Shown: positions 52,029 through 61,927, counted from the first letter of the stretch. The stretch: DNA of 64,000 nt from Methanoplanus sp. FWC-SCC4 (GCF_032878975.1 NZ_CP043875.1:1604370-1668369); one strand, 5' to 3'. Translations and numbers: made by a program. The notes: generated by a model from the sequence alone, not told the origin.

Positions 52029-52475
52029 CTATCTTACAACAAGCACCGATACCTTGCTGTGTGACACGATTGCAGAGCTTACACTTCCCAAAAGAAGCCT
52101 TTTTGCCATTCCCTTCCCCGTAGACCCGACAATAATAAGATCAGCGGATGTTTTTTCGGCATAATCGAGCATTTCATCCCTTGCATCTCCGAATTTCATA
52201 TCAAAATCACCACCGGCACCTTCTTCAAGAGCAATTTTTTTTGCTTCTTCAATAATCTGCCATCCTTCATCCCTTAACATGTTGAATATACGCTCAGATG
52301 AAGGATCAACAACACCCATGGAAGGATCCACCACTGAGGCACCGTAAATCCCCGGGTTTATGACATACAAACCGTACAATTTTGCATTCCATCCCTTTGC
52401 AAGCGACAGTGCCTTTTTAAGCGCCTTTATTGATGGTTCAGAACCATCTATTCCCACAAGAATCCTTTTGTACAT
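52029..52475 (-). CDS. Universal stress protein UspA family
   Basis: A 148-residue Usp fold. It opens MYKRILVGIDGSEPSIKALK and ends with the ATP-binding signature LIIVGSTGKGMAKRLLLGSV and SSAIVSHSKVSVLVVR, so it should bind ATP. A 20-residue insertion (NPGIYGASVVDPSMG) is typical of archaeal members. It is monocistronic and faces leftward; its upstream 150 bases are shared with the rightward JAMM gene. Confidence 0.92.
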   Translation of the reverse strand: MYKRILVGIDGSEPSIKALKKALSLAKGWNAKLYGLYVINPGIYGASVVDPSMGVVDPSSERIFNMLRDEGWQIIEEAKKIALEEGAGGDFDMKFGDARDEMLDYAEKTSADLIIVGSTGKGMAKRLLLGSVSSAIVSHSKVSVLVVR

Positions 52476-52623
52476 GACTGCCTATATAGCCCCACTAATT
52501 ATTAATTCTAACCTGAATAAGCAAAAGGCCGGCAACTTCAAATGCACTCCGGAACACACCCTCTTTCATAAAATTATCAATGAAAAACTTATCAGTGCAG
52601 CACCTCAACATATCATAGCACAT

Positions 52624-52995
52624 ATGCCTGATATAAAAATTAGAAAAGAACTGCTTGAAACCCTTCTTGAGCTTGGCAAAAGTCAGCACCCGGATGAATT
52701 TCTGGCAATTTTAAAAGAGGATAAAGGTGTGATTGAAGAACTTGAACTTGTTCCGGGGACAATTTCCGGCGAAACAAGTGCACGCTTTGACCACTTCATG
52801 CTGCCACTTGACACAAAAACAGCCGGAAGTGCACACTCACATCCGAGCGGTGCAATAAGACCTTCAGATGCAGATTTACGCTTTTTCCCAAAAATAGGCA
52901 AATACCATATAATTATCGGAAATCCATATACTACAGATTCCTGGAGATGCTTCAGGGCTAACGGCGACTTGTTCTCAATGGAGGTCATTGAATGA
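52624..52995 (+). CDS. JAMM/MPN domain metalloprotease
   Basis: A 123-residue protein with an intact JAMM motif: Glu25 in HPDEFLAIL, then H71-S-H73-P-S-G and Ser81 and Asp84 in PSDADLRFF. Archaeal JAMM proteins can act as desampylases or related isopeptidases; activity here is predicted. The start is the ATG at 52624 within a region lacking a clear Shine-Dalgarno. Its stop overlaps the ribL start by four bases (ATGA), so the two are translationally coupled. Confidence 0.85.
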   Translation: MPDIKIRKELLETLLELGKSQHPDEFLAILKEDKGVIEELELVPGTISGETSARFDHFMLPLDTKTAGSAHSHPSGAIRPSDADLRFFPKIGKYHIIIGNPYTTDSWRCFRANGDLFSMEVIE

Positions 52996-53429
52996 AAAGG
53001 GTGGTTGCAACAGGAACTTTTGATATACTTCACCCTGGCCATGTATTCTATCTTGAAGAGTCAAAAAAACTCGGAGATGAGCTGCACGTAATAGTAGCAA
53101 GGGATGCAAACGTAAAGCACAAACCAAGACCGGTTATCCCCGAGGAACAGAGGCTCATGATGGTAAGAGCACTCAAAACAGTTGACTTTGCACGCCTTGG
53201 TTCTGAAAAAGACATGTTTGAACCAATAGAAGAGATAAAACCCGATATTATCACAATAGGATTCAACCAGTACTTTGACACAGGCAAACTTAAAGACCAA
53301 CTCAATGAGAGAGGAATTTATTCTGAAGTCGTAAAAATAAATGATTACAAAGGGCAGGGATTTTCCAGTTCGAGAAGCATCATGCAGCAGATATTAAAGC
53401 AGCGCTGTAATGAAACCCTGGAAAAATAA
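52992..53429 (+). CDS. ribL: FAD synthase RibL
   Basis: A 145-residue archaeal nucleotidyltransferase that transfers AMP to FMN to make FAD. The nucleotide-binding GTFDILHPGHVFYLEESK (HxGH) and KHKPRPVIPEEQRLMMV, plus ITIGFNQYFD and SSSRSIMQQILK at the C-terminus, match RibL. Coupled to the JAMM gene by an ATGA overlap. It works with RibK, encoded 3 kb away, to convert riboflavin through FMN to FAD, which FrhB needs. Confidence 0.92.
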   Translation: MKRVVATGTFDILHPGHVFYLEESKKLGDELHVIVARDANVKHKPRPVIPEEQRLMMVRALKTVDFARLGSEKDMFEPIEEIKPDIITIGFNQYFDTGKLKDQLNERGIYSEVVKINDYKGQGFSSSRSIMQQILKQRCNETLEK

Positions 53430-53486
53430 ATAATAAAATCAAAAAATCCCCGTTCACTTATTTGATCTTCATATGTGTTGATCTTA

Positions 53487-54146
53487 TTATTCAAGAAGAC
53501 TTGTCCAGATTTTATTTTGGTTTAACAAAAGCCAGTATTTTTTTAGCTCTTTTCTGTGATCACGGTATAATGGACAGTGATTTTCAACAACGCTCCAAAA
53601 AGACCGTGAATGATTCATCTCTTTGAGGTGGGCAAGTTCATGAACAATTACATAATCCCTTAAATGCGGGGGAAGCCCGATCAGCCTGAGATTGAAATTG
53701 AGATTGCCCTTTGAGGAACAGCTGCCCCACCTTGTCTTCTGTTTTTTAACAGAATACCTGTTGTATGATACACCCATATCTTCTGAAAAATAATCAAGAC
53801 GGGGAGTCAGATCATTTTTCAGCCTTTCTTTCAGATAATTTTCAAGGTCAGAGGGCGATGAATAAAAAATGACTTCATCCTGAAAGTCAATCCTGCATGA
53901 ATCACCCCCGCAGATGTCATAATAAATACCATATATCAGAAACTTATCGTCATTTAAAGAGCAGGGGGTATTCTCAGAAATTTGCCGGACATGCTTTAAA
54001 ATCCATGCCTTCTTTTCATTAAGAACAGAATTTACATCAAACCCAGGGGGAGCGACCACTTTTATAGTTTTGTCGGGCAGAACAGATATTCGGATATTTT
54101 TTACAGGACGCCTGACAACAGAGACGTCGCATCCGGAAAATTTCAT
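53487..54146 (-). CDS. YgjP-like zinc metallopeptidase (DUF45)
   Basis: A 219-residue protein with the SprT/YgjP signature: TRWGSCSSKGNLNFNLRL (138-155), catalytic HELAH at 169-173 and the third ligand His179 in EMNHSRSFW. The N-terminal region is beta-rich. These proteins are probable zinc peptidases of unknown substrate. It is convergent with ribL; the gap is T-rich with no strong hairpin. Confidence 0.9.
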   Translation of the reverse strand: MKFSGCDVSVVRRPVKNIRISVLPDKTIKVVAPPGFDVNSVLNEKKAWILKHVRQISENTPCSLNDDKFLIYGIYYDICGGDSCRIDFQDEVIFYSSPSDLENYLKERLKNDLTPRLDYFSEDMGVSYNRYSVKKQKTRWGSCSSKGNLNFNLRLIGLPPHLRDYVIVHELAHLKEMNHSRSFWSVVENHCPLYRDHRKELKKYWLLLNQNKIWTSLLE

Positions 54147-54180
54147 ATAATCTGTCCATCTGAAAATAATTTATCAGAGA

Positions 54181-55287
54181 TCAATTCATTTTTCTTGTCT
54201 TGAGCATACCAATCGGACTTTTTACGTTGGGACGCCGCTTTACGGTAATTCCGTAATGCTTTGAGAGCATATCCCTGACCTTATCCGACTCAATCCATCC
54301 TGTATCAAGCTTTCTTACTATACTGTCTATTTCCATCGCCTGTAAAATTATCTTTTCCCCAAATGACCCGCCTTCAAGATCGGCAAGGCCCACAATTCCC
54401 TGAAGCGGATTTCTTATATGATCATTTAATATGGCAAACTGCTCCATATTTTTTTCAATCTGGAAAAAAGCCTCTTTTTTAAGCTCTTCAAGTTGATAAC
54501 TGCGGGTCCTGTCGCGAAGAATAGTCAAAACCTTCACAACCTCCCCGTCCTCAAAAATCGGAGACTTTAAAACCTCATATATAGTAAGCCCGCCGTCTTC
54601 ACGGTGCTTTACTGTTGTGTCAAGTGTTTCTCCGGATGTAAACACATACCGGTATTCAAGGCAGAGTTTTCCAGTAAGATAAGGGGCAATATCCTGAAGG
54701 TTTTTACCTTGAAGTTCCCCGGACGAATTATTATATCCGGTTATTCTTCCAAATGCCCTGTTATATATTTCAATACCCAGATCCCTGTTTACAACAACAA
54801 GAGCGTCATGTATTGCATCAATTGTTGTCCGGTGCAGTATTTCAGACTCAAAAATAGCATCACGGCTTCTTTTTGTTTCTTTGCAGTCTGAAAATCCGCC
54901 TTCGAGAATCATTGCAATGTAATTTTTTTCATTATGGGAAAATTCGGCTGATTTAAATTTTAAACGGACACCTTCACAGGAATTGTCTTTTATTTTTGCA
55001 ATTACTTTATTTTCACAATCAGATTCAACCGAAATAAAAATATCGCTGATATTTAAGGAGACGGCATCTAAATTCAGGCTTTTATAATAAAGGACAGCGG
55101 ATTTGTTTGTATATTCAATATTTCCCGACGGATACCCGAATATCAAAACCGGTTTTTCAGAGAGATTAAAAACAGGATCAATGAAATCAGGCAAATCCTT
55201 TTCTTCAGGCAATCCGGAAGTATTACAAACAGGATTTTCAATAATCATCCTGATTTTATTTATCGTATCAGACTGTCCTGCGGGCAA
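54181..55287 (-). CDS. PAS protein with dimerisation helix but no kinase ATPase domain
   Basis: A 368-residue protein. Two PAS regions (about 40-140 and 145-260) are followed by a histidine-containing helix: MEQFAILNDHIRNPLQGIVG near residues 285-304, like the H-box of methanogen kinases. The protein then ends after about 65 residues (IESDKVRDMLSKHYGITVKR) with no N, G1 or G2 boxes. The frame ends with an ordinary stop and no ATPase sequence is seen downstream. The TTG at 55287 has AGGAGAT six bases upstream. It may be a natural receiver-phosphotransfer or sensor protein, or the remains of a truncated kinase. Confidence 0.75.
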   Translation of the reverse strand: MPAGQSDTINKIRMIIENPVCNTSGLPEEKDLPDFIDPVFNLSEKPVLIFGYPSGNIEYTNKSAVLYYKSLNLDAVSLNISDIFISVESDCENKVIAKIKDNSCEGVRLKFKSAEFSHNEKNYIAMILEGGFSDCKETKRSRDAIFESEILHRTTIDAIHDALVVVNRDLGIEIYNRAFGRITGYNNSSGELQGKNLQDIAPYLTGKLCLEYRYVFTSGETLDTTVKHREDGGLTIYEVLKSPIFEDGEVVKVLTILRDRTRSYQLEELKKEAFFQIEKNMEQFAILNDHIRNPLQGIVGLADLEGGSFGEKIILQAMEIDSIVRKLDTGWIESDKVRDMLSKHYGITVKRRPNVKSPIGMLKTRKMN

Positions 55288-55532
55288 TATATTATCTCCT
55301 GAAATTTCAGTTTTCTGAAATCATATTGTCAGTAATATTTGTATTATCTATGAATTATTAAATCAGCAGTGATTTTCCAAACTGATTTGCACCATTGTAA
55401 CGATACCTGATTCTATATTTTTCGTTTAAATGTTATATATATAGTGATAATAACCCGGCAATTCAAAGAGAGATTTAAGAAATTTCAGATAATAATTATA
55501 TGATTATAAAAAATTTATGAGATTTATTTTCA

Positions 55533-56213
55533 TCAGACCTGCTGACTTTTTTGTTTTTCCCAGTATTCCACAATCTCTTTTCCGCCGATAAATACAAGAC
55601 CGTTCTCCTCAGCATATTTTTCTGCATCTTCTTTTGAAAGAGCACGTCCGGTATTGTCGTCAAGCATTTCACAGATTGTAATGCAGGGTGTGATGCCCCC
55701 AATCTCCGCAAGTGTTATTGAAAGTTCGGTCTGACCCCGTCTTTCATCAAGAAGTTTTTTGTTTGCACGCAGTGTTGCCATGTGTCCGGGTGTCCTGAAC
55801 TCAGATGCAAAATCAAGAGCACCTCCGTTCATTGCATGCTTTACATGATCTGCAAGGTGGTTTGCAGTAAGCGCCCTGTCAATATCGGTAATTCCGGTGA
55901 ATGTATCCTTGTGATTCACCCAGAGTGAAAACGATGAATGGTTCTTCTTGTCATATGGGATATCGCCTTCCTTTTCTGCGATGTGAGTCATTTTCAAAAC
56001 CTCACTTGCAAAGGGAAGTCCCATTTTATCAGCGGCATCTGAATGAACTGCAGTGCAGATAAGTCCGCCGGCATCCTTTCTCATGGACCGGATATCTTCA
56101 GGTGTAATCATGTCGGAACGTATCGCAAAGTCTGTCTCTCCCTCGCGGTCTGCAAAATCGTATATTAGTACAAATTCTCCTTTTTTTAGTGCTTCTACTG
56201 CTTTCTGTATCAT
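55533..56213 (-). CDS. ribB: 3,4-dihydroxy-2-butanone 4-phosphate synthase RibB
   Basis: A protein of about 226 residues that converts ribulose 5-phosphate to the four-carbon precursor of riboflavin. Motifs: FADREGETDFAIRSDMITPE, DAGGLICTAVHSDAADKMGL, SLWVNHKDTFTGITDIDRA and RRGQTELSITLAEIGG. All residues of the Mg2+ and substrate site seem present. The ATG at 56213 overlaps the ribK stop as ATGA and has GGAGGT nine bases upstream. A longer ATG three codons earlier would leave no room for that site. Confidence 0.95.
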   Translation of the reverse strand: MIQKAVEALKKGEFVLIYDFADREGETDFAIRSDMITPEDIRSMRKDAGGLICTAVHSDAADKMGLPFASEVLKMTHIAEKEGDIPYDKKNHSSFSLWVNHKDTFTGITDIDRALTANHLADHVKHAMNGGALDFASEFRTPGHMATLRANKKLLDERRGQTELSITLAEIGGITPCITICEMLDDNTGRALSKEDAEKYAEENGLVFIGGKEIVEYWEKQKSQQV

Positions 56214-56878
56214 TTTGAACATACCTCCACTGTAATTCTTATTCCGTCTTTTAATCCGAGTTCTTCACGAAGTCTGACTCCTGAAATTATTTCAATAACG
56301 TCATCAAGGTGATGCGTCCTTCCCGGTACTATTATTGCACACTTTATTCCGCTGATTCTGCATGGCAGACATTTAGCCGCTCCAAATGTTCTCTCATCGG
56401 CCTTAAATCCGTCAATGTCAACCCAGCCGTGCATTTCCGCTTTCTTTCGTGTTTCCACATTTGCAGGATCAAGCTTTACATTAAGTGTGCCGGGGAAGGG
56501 ATCAATTCCAAGGCGCTCTTTAAACTGCGCCACATATCCGGGGATTGCTACATAATACCTGCCTTCCCCGAGACCGCTTACAACCTCACCTTCAATTCTG
56601 AAAGTACCGGCACTTTCCTCAAAAAGCCGTTTATAATCAGCATATTCTTTTTTAAGAGAATCTTCACCGGATTTGGTTATTGACACATACTGACCGTCCT
56701 GACGGACTGATCTCGTTATCAGTTCCTCTTTTTCAAGAGATATTAAACGGCGGGAAGCAGTCTGGGGACTGATTCCAAGAGCATCTCCAAGTTTCTGGGA
56801 TGAAACATTGACCTGCCCGTTCAGACCGCCCATCTGTCCGATCTTTTTCAGCGATATCAGATCTTCTGCTGTTGCCAT
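56210..56878 (-). CDS. ribK: CTP-dependent riboflavin kinase RibK with winged-helix domain
   Basis: A protein of about 222 residues. The N-terminal winged helix (GDALGISPQTASRRLISLEK, residues 30-50) may bind DNA. The C-terminal kinase has GEGRYYVAIPGYVAQFKERL and DPFPGTLNVKLDP, then AIIVPGRTHHLDDVIEI, as in archaeal RibK, which uses CTP to phosphorylate riboflavin. The DNA-binding domain suggests it also regulates flavin genes, which is inference. It is the first gene of a ribK-ribB operon. The ATG at 56878 (MATAEDL) is chosen over one eight codons upstream. Confidence 0.93.
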   Translation of the reverse strand: MATAEDLISLKKIGQMGGLNGQVNVSSQKLGDALGISPQTASRRLISLEKEELITRSVRQDGQYVSITKSGEDSLKKEYADYKRLFEESAGTFRIEGEVVSGLGEGRYYVAIPGYVAQFKERLGIDPFPGTLNVKLDPANVETRKKAEMHGWVDIDGFKADERTFGAAKCLPCRISGIKCAIIVPGRTHHLDDVIEIISGVRLREELGLKDGIRITVEVCSK

Positions 56879-56998
56879 CGTTATACCATAATTGATAAGC
56901 ATACCATATATGGATTTTGATCATGAACTCTATTTTTTCGTGAAATGACGAATGGGCTTTCGCTAATTATATAACATAGTAAATGCTCATATATTCTC

Positions 56999-57709
56999 AT
57001 GAAATCCGCACTGCGCAATCGTCTTGCTGAAAAAATGGCAGGAGAGATTACGCTGTCAGAGGCACCCGGAGATGCACTCAAAAAATGGAGGATGAATTTC
57101 GCCATAGCCCCGGGTATTCTGGCAGAAAAACTCGGGGTTTCTCCGTCTGTCATCTCAGACTATGAAGGCGGAAGGAGAAAAAGCCCGGGAACCGCAGTAG
57201 TCGGAAAGATTGTTGAGACAATTCTTAAAATAGACGAGGAGAATGGCGGCAAATACATGAAAAAGTATGCCAAAATTCTTTACAGTGATTTTGATGATGA
57301 CGTAATCTATGATATGCATGATTACGACTCATCCATACCGCTAAAAGACCTCTGTGATGCGATAAACTGCTCACTTATTGATGGCACACTTGCACACAGG
57401 ATTTACGGCTATACAGTTGTCAACAGTCTGAACGCCATCGTTCAGCTTTCAGCCGCGGAGTTTAACAAGATTTACGGCTGGAGCACTGAACGGGCGCTGA
57501 TTTTCACAAACGTCTCAACCGGCAAATCGCCGATGATCGCAATAAGAGTTACTCCTTTCAAACCGCGATGTGTTATTCTTCAGGGAATAACAAAAGAGAA
57601 GATTCACCCGCTTGTAATAGAGCTCGCAAAAAGAGACAATATTACACTGCTTACAACAGAAATGGAAGTAACAAAAATTGTTGAAATTCTGAGGGAAGAA
57701 CCATGGTAG
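56999..57709 (+). CDS. Helix-turn-helix regulator upstream of HMG-CoA synthase
   Basis: A 236-residue protein. An N-terminal XRE-type helix-turn-helix ([20 protein letters not shown], residues 40-60) is followed by a conserved archaeal C-terminal domain ([39 protein letters not shown]) of unknown ligand. It overlaps the HMG-CoA synthase start by seven bases, so it is cotranscribed with the mevalonate genes and may control them. It is divergent from ribK-ribB. Its N-terminal residues are rich in basic amino acids ([11 protein letters not shown]). Confidence 0.88.
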   Translation: MKSALRNRLAEKMAGEITLSEAPGDALKKWRMNFAIAPGILAEKLGVSPSVISDYEGGRRKSPGTAVVGKIVETILKIDEENGGKYMKKYAKILYSDFDDDVIYDMHDYDSSIPLKDLCDAINCSLIDGTLAHRIYGYTVVNSLNAIVQLSAAEFNKIYGWSTERALIFTNVSTGKSPMIAIRVTPFKPRCVILQGITKEKIHPLVIELAKRDNITLLTTEMEVTKIVEILREEPW

Positions 57710-58752
57710 GAATTATTACATACGGTGCTTATATCCCGAGATACCGCATCAAAACTGAAGAGATTGCAAGGGTCTGGGGTTCAAACGGCGCTGAGATTGC
57801 AAAAGGACTGGGGGTTTTTGAAAAATCCGTACCGGACCTTGACGAGGATACACTTACAATCTCGGTAAACGCAGCAAGAAATGCACTCTTAAGAAGAGAA
57901 GTAAACCCCGATGATATCGGTGCAATTTATGTGGGCAGTGAGTCACACCCGTATGCAGTCAAACCAACAGCAGTTACTGTAGGAGAGGCAATCGGTGCAA
58001 CTCCGGTCATGACCGCCGCTGACTACGAATTTGCATGCAAAGCAGGAACAGCAGGCATTCAGACCTGCATGGGTCTTGTAAAAAGTGGCATGATAAAATA
58101 CGGTGTTGCAATCGGTTCAGACATTGCACAGGGTGCACCAGGGGATGCTCTTGAGTACACCGCTGCCGCCGGAGGTGCCGCATTTGTTATCGGAAACGAT
58201 GATGTAATCGCAGAGATTAACGACACATGCTCTTTTTCTTCAGATACACCTGATTTCTGGAGACGTGAGGGACAGGAATACCCAAGACACGGAGGACGTT
58301 TCTCAGGTGAACCTGCATACTTCAAGCACATCCAGGGTGCTGCAAATCTCATGATGGAAAGAATGGGCACAAGTCCTTCAGATTATGACTATGCGGTTTT
58401 CCACCAGCCAAATGCTAAATTCCCGAGAAATGTTTCAAAAATGCTCGGATTTACATCAGAACAGATAAAACCGGGACTTGCAGTACCGCGTCTTGGAAAC
58501 ACATATTCAGGTGCAGTGCCGGTCGGACTTTCAGCAACTCTTGATATAGCAAAACCTGGCGACAGGATATTTGTAACATCCTACGGATCAGGTTCAGGAA
58601 GCGATGCATTCGACATCACTGTAACTGATGCAATTGAGACTGAGATCGACAGGAAAAAAGCACCTTCTGTTGAGGAACTCTTAGAAGACAAGCAGTACCT
58701 CGACTATGCACTGTATGCCAAACACAAGGGTAAAATCGTGATGCAATTATGA
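57703..58752 (+). CDS. Hydroxymethylglutaryl-CoA synthase
   Basis: A 349-residue archaeal HMG-CoA synthase. Catalytic Cys lies in [19 protein letters not shown], the His in [14 protein letters not shown], and the Glu in [28 protein letters not shown]-like and [19 protein letters not shown] segments match. It condenses acetoacetyl-CoA and acetyl-CoA. Its ends overlap the regulator (7 bases) and the thiolase (4 bases, ATGA), which fits the archaeal complex in which thiolase, DUF35 and HMGS work together. Confidence 0.96.
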   Translation: MVGIITYGAYIPRYRIKTEEIARVWGSNGAEIAKGLGVFEKSVPDLDEDTLTISVNAARNALLRREVNPDDIGAIYVGSESHPYAVKPTAVTVGEAIGATPVMTAADYEFACKAGTAGIQTCMGLVKSGMIKYGVAIGSDIAQGAPGDALEYTAAAGGAAFVIGNDDVIAEINDTCSFSSDTPDFWRREGQEYPRHGGRFSGEPAYFKHIQGAANLMMERMGTSPSDYDYAVFHQPNAKFPRNVSKMLGFTSEQIKPGLAVPRLGNTYSGAVPVGLSATLDIAKPGDRIFVTSYGSGSGSDAFDITVTDAIETEIDRKKAPSVEELLEDKQYLDYALYAKHKGKIVMQL

Positions 58753-59915
58753 GAGACGTAGCAGTTATCGGAATAGGACTCACCAACTTTGGTGAAATGT
58801 GGGACACCTCATTCAGAGAGCTTTGTGTTGAAGCCGGTGTAAAGGCAATAGAAGATGCAGGGCTTGACGGTGAACAGATTGACGAGATGTTTGTCGGAAA
58901 CATGAGCGGTGGTCGTTTTGTACTCCAGGAACATATTGGAGCACTCATTGCAGACTACGCCGGCCTTGCAACAAACCACATCCCTTCAACAAGAACAGAA
59001 GCAGCCTGTGCATCAGGAGGTCTGGCATTCAGACAGGCAGTTACCTGCGTCGCATCAGGGATGCAGGACGTAGTAATTGCAGCAGGTGTCGAGAAAATGA
59101 CCGATGTCTCCGGCGGAGAGACAACCGATGCCCTTGCAGGCGCAGCTGACAGGGAATGGGAAGGAATCTACGGAGTCACATTCCCTTCACTTTACGCAAT
59201 GATGGCAAGGGACTACATCCACAAGTACGGTCTTACAAGAGAACAGCTTGCACAGGTTGCAGTCAAAAATCACTTCAACGGCGCAAGAAACCCAATAGCA
59301 CAGTTCAGAAAAGAAATTACACTGGACGTTGTCAAAAACTCAACCCTTGTTGCAGACCCTCTGCGCCTCATGGACTGCTCACCGGTTTCAGACGGAGCTT
59401 CAGCAGTTATCGTATGCCCGCTTGAACGTGCACATGAATTCACAGACACACCTGTCAAAGTTCTGGCATCAACACAGGCAACAGATACAATTTCACTTCA
59501 CGACCGCCGTGACATCAGCACAATTGATGCAACAATCGCGGCAGGAAACCGTGCATTTAAGATGGCAGGGCTTGAGAGAAAGGATATCGACCTTGTTGAA
59601 GTCCACGACTGTTTCACAATTGCAGAAATCTGTGCAATAGAAGATCTCGGATTCTGTAAAAAAGGAGAAGCCGGAAAACTTACAGAGGAAGGATACACTG
59701 CTCTTGACGGAAAGCTTCCTGTCAACACAAGCGGCGGACTTAAGGCATGCGGACACCCTGTCGGTGCAACAGGCATAAAGCAGGTCTGTGAAATTGTCCA
59801 GCAGCTCAGGGGAGATGCAGGAAAGAGACAGGTTAACGGTGCCGAAATCGGAATGACACAAAATGTCGGCGGAACCGGTGCAACTGTTGTAACACACATA
59901 TTTGGGAGGACCTAA
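58749..59915 (+). CDS. Acetyl-CoA acetyltransferase (thiolase)
   Basis: A 388-residue thiolase that makes acetoacetyl-CoA. The nucleophile Cys is in [36 protein letters not shown] holds the second Cys and His, and [14 protein letters not shown] and [18 protein letters not shown] are typical of archaeal thiolases of this operon. It is coupled to the HMGS gene by an ATGA overlap and followed three bases later by DUF35. These three proteins are known to form a complex that channels the unfavourable intermediate. Confidence 0.96.
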   Translation: MRDVAVIGIGLTNFGEMWDTSFRELCVEAGVKAIEDAGLDGEQIDEMFVGNMSGGRFVLQEHIGALIADYAGLATNHIPSTRTEAACASGGLAFRQAVTCVASGMQDVVIAAGVEKMTDVSGGETTDALAGAADREWEGIYGVTFPSLYAMMARDYIHKYGLTREQLAQVAVKNHFNGARNPIAQFRKEITLDVVKNSTLVADPLRLMDCSPVSDGASAVIVCPLERAHEFTDTPVKVLASTQATDTISLHDRRDISTIDATIAAGNRAFKMAGLERKDIDLVEVHDCFTIAEICAIEDLGFCKKGEAGKLTEEGYTALDGKLPVNTSGGLKACGHPVGATGIKQVCEIVQQLRGDAGKRQVNGAEIGMTQNVGGTGATVVTHIFGRT

Positions 59916-59918
59916 TAA

Positions 59919-60308
59919 ATGTCAGTTCCACGTTTCTGGAGAAAACAGCCCCAGCGCTATAATCTGATTGGTACAAAGTGCGAGACATGCGGTACACACT
60001 ATTTCCCGCCACGTACACTTTGTCCAAAATGCAGAAGAGAAGGAAAAATTGTCGAACATAAATTTAAAGGAACAGGTAAAGTTGTCACCTTCTCCATAAT
60101 CCGAACGACAAGTGAAGAGTACGATATTCAGACACCTTTCCCGGTTGCAATTATCGAACTCGATGAGGGAACCAGAATGACTGCACCTGTGGTCTGCGAT
60201 ATTAATGAAATACACATAGGAATGCCGGTAAAATCCACATTCAGAAAGATTGTTTCTGACGGCCCGAGCGGAACTATAGTATACGGTACAAAATTTGTAC
60301 CTGCTTAA
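59919..60308 (+). CDS. DUF35 zinc-ribbon/OB-fold CoA-binding protein
   Basis: A 129-residue protein. Residues 20-45 hold a rubredoxin-like zinc ribbon (CETCGTHYFPPRTLCPKC), followed by the OB-fold (GTGKVVTFSIIRT, FPVAIIELDEGTRM, FRKIVSDGPSGTIVYGTKFV). It binds the thiolase and HMG-CoA synthase and passes CoA intermediates between them. It lies three bases after the thiolase stop. Last gene of the operon. Confidence 0.93.
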   Translation: MSVPRFWRKQPQRYNLIGTKCETCGTHYFPPRTLCPKCRREGKIVEHKFKGTGKVVTFSIIRTTSEEYDIQTPFPVAIIELDEGTRMTAPVVCDINEIHIGMPVKSTFRKIVSDGPSGTIVYGTKFVPA

Positions 60309-60374
60309 ACAAAAAATCCAATTTCCAATAACCTAATTTTTATACACAAAAGTCTATTTTATGGGGGGGCTTTG

Positions 60375-60878
60375 ATGAAATTAAAAAATTATATAAAAGA
60401 ACCACTGACTCTTATAGCCTCGGTCATAATCTGCAACCTTGCAGGAATAATAGGAGGATTTTTTACTGAAACCGGCCCTGGTTCATGGTACGCAGAAGAG
60501 CTTGTAAAGCCATGGTTTATTCCGCCTTCAATTGCATTTCCAATTGTCTGGATTACACTTTACACACTGATGGGGATATCCCTGTATCTTCTGCTTGCTG
60601 AAGGGTTTAACCGGCAGAAAGTACGGGCGGCGGTTTCAGTGTTTGCAATTCAGCTGATTTTAAATGTGCTCTGGTCGGTTTTGTTCTTTGGTATGAAAAG
60701 TCCGCTATTCGGGATGATTGGGATTATATTTCTCTGGATATTCATATTGCAGACAATCATTGTTTCATATGATATCAACAAAAAGGCGGCATACCTGCTT
60801 ATGCCATACATTGCATGGGTTTCTTTTGCAGCATATATCAATGCGGCAATACTGATGATAAACCCGGTTATTGTCTGA
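60375..60878 (+). CDS. TspO/MBR family membrane protein
   Basis: A protein of about 167 residues with five membrane helices. Tryptophan-rich TspO motifs include GSWYAEELVKPWFIPPSIAF, FPIVWITLYTLMGISLYLL and NVLWSVLFFGMKSPL, and the last helix ends FAAYINAAILMINPVIV. TspO proteins bind porphyrins and steroids in other organisms; here the ligand is unknown, possibly tetrapyrroles linked to F430 or heme precursors (inference). The ATG at 60375 follows a G-run AT sequence (GGGGGG) that could act as Shine-Dalgarno. Confidence 0.9.
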   Translation: MKLKNYIKEPLTLIASVIICNLAGIIGGFFTETGPGSWYAEELVKPWFIPPSIAFPIVWITLYTLMGISLYLLLAEGFNRQKVRAAVSVFAIQLILNVLWSVLFFGMKSPLFGMIGIIFLWIFILQTIIVSYDINKKAAYLLMPYIAWVSFAAYINAAILMINPVIV

Positions 60879-60961
60879 AAAAGAGAGCGGGAAACAGATT
60901 AATCTTTTTTTCTAACCCCGCCCCCCCATAAAAAATTGATTTATTTCCTTATTTTGAATTA

Positions 60962-61786
60962 TTATTCTTTTACAAGTTCAACATGTGGATAAGGAATTTT
61001 GACACCTGCCGTGTTGAGACCATCATATAACATGTTCATAAGCTCCGATTTTACCTGATAGTAATCAGGTGTATTAACCCAGACCCTAAGCTGAAGATTA
61101 ACTGATGATTCAGCCATCTCGAGAAATTTAACGGCTGGCTCAGGATCGCCATGAACCAGTGAATGTTTTTTGGCAGCTGAAACGGCTGCGTTTACCGCAT
61201 CAGGCACACTGCTGTCATACGATATTCCGAAATTTAATATGAGCATCCTGATTGGCATTTTGGTATAATTGATAATTGGACTGTTCCAGATATTTCCGTT
61301 TGGAATTATTGCCCTTGCATTGTCAATCTGCTTCAGCTCTGTTGCAAGCAGGTTCATGTCAACAATCAGGCCGGTCAGACCGGAAACTGTCACCTCATCA
61401 TCAATATCATATGCTTTTGTTGCCGAAATCCAAAGTCCTGATGCAATGTTGTTTACAGTGTCCTTCATGCCAAATCCCAAAATCAGACCTAAGAACGCAC
61501 CGATTGCAATGATTATTCCGGCAACATCGAAATTCAGGAAAGCGAGAGCCAGGAGTATCACAAGTACATATAGTACAAATTTTATCGCCCTTGCAATCTG
61601 GATCATCATAAGAGCAGGTATATTCAGATTTTTCTCACCGCTTTTTCTGATGGCCTCTCCTATGAACCTGACAATTATGTAACCTAAAATAAGAGTTGCC
61701 AAAGCCAGAATCAGATTTCCCAACGACAGCGAAAAAAGTGCGCCAAAATTTATTGCATTTAAATTTAATGAAAATTCTTCAGCCAT
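60962..61786 (-). CDS. Small-conductance mechanosensitive channel MscS family
   Basis: A protein of about 274 residues. Three N-terminal helices (LGNLILALATLILGYIIVRF, then RAIKFVLYVLVILLALAFL) precede the MscS pore helix and the conserved AFLGLILGFGMKDTVNNIAS. The beta domain follows: ATKAYDIDDEVTVSGLTGLI and RAIIPNGNIWNSPIINYTK. It relieves turgor under osmotic downshock. The ATG at 61786 has a G-rich AGGGGGG site upstream. It is convergent with tspO. Confidence 0.93.
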   Translation of the reverse strand: MAEEFSLNLNAINFGALFSLSLGNLILALATLILGYIIVRFIGEAIRKSGEKNLNIPALMMIQIARAIKFVLYVLVILLALAFLNFDVAGIIIAIGAFLGLILGFGMKDTVNNIASGLWISATKAYDIDDEVTVSGLTGLIVDMNLLATELKQIDNARAIIPNGNIWNSPIINYTKMPIRMLILNFGISYDSSVPDAVNAAVSAAKKHSLVHGDPEPAVKFLEMAESSVNLQLRVWVNTPDYYQVKSELMNMLYDGLNTAGVKIPYPHVELVKE

Positions 61787-61927
61787 TAAATAGCCCCCCT
61801 TTTTTCTAAATAATCTGCAAGGTATATAATACCAGCCTCTGCACACGATCGGTTTAAAGGCAGAAAAAACTCTAAAAAATATTGTAAAAATAAGTCAGTA
61901 GAACCGGGTTGTTAAAAAACTCCGGGT

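Noticed and set aside
52360-52623. Upstream extension of the JAMM gene
   Set aside because: In-frame codons overlap the universal stress protein gene in antisense and show no conserved sequence before the ATG at 52624.
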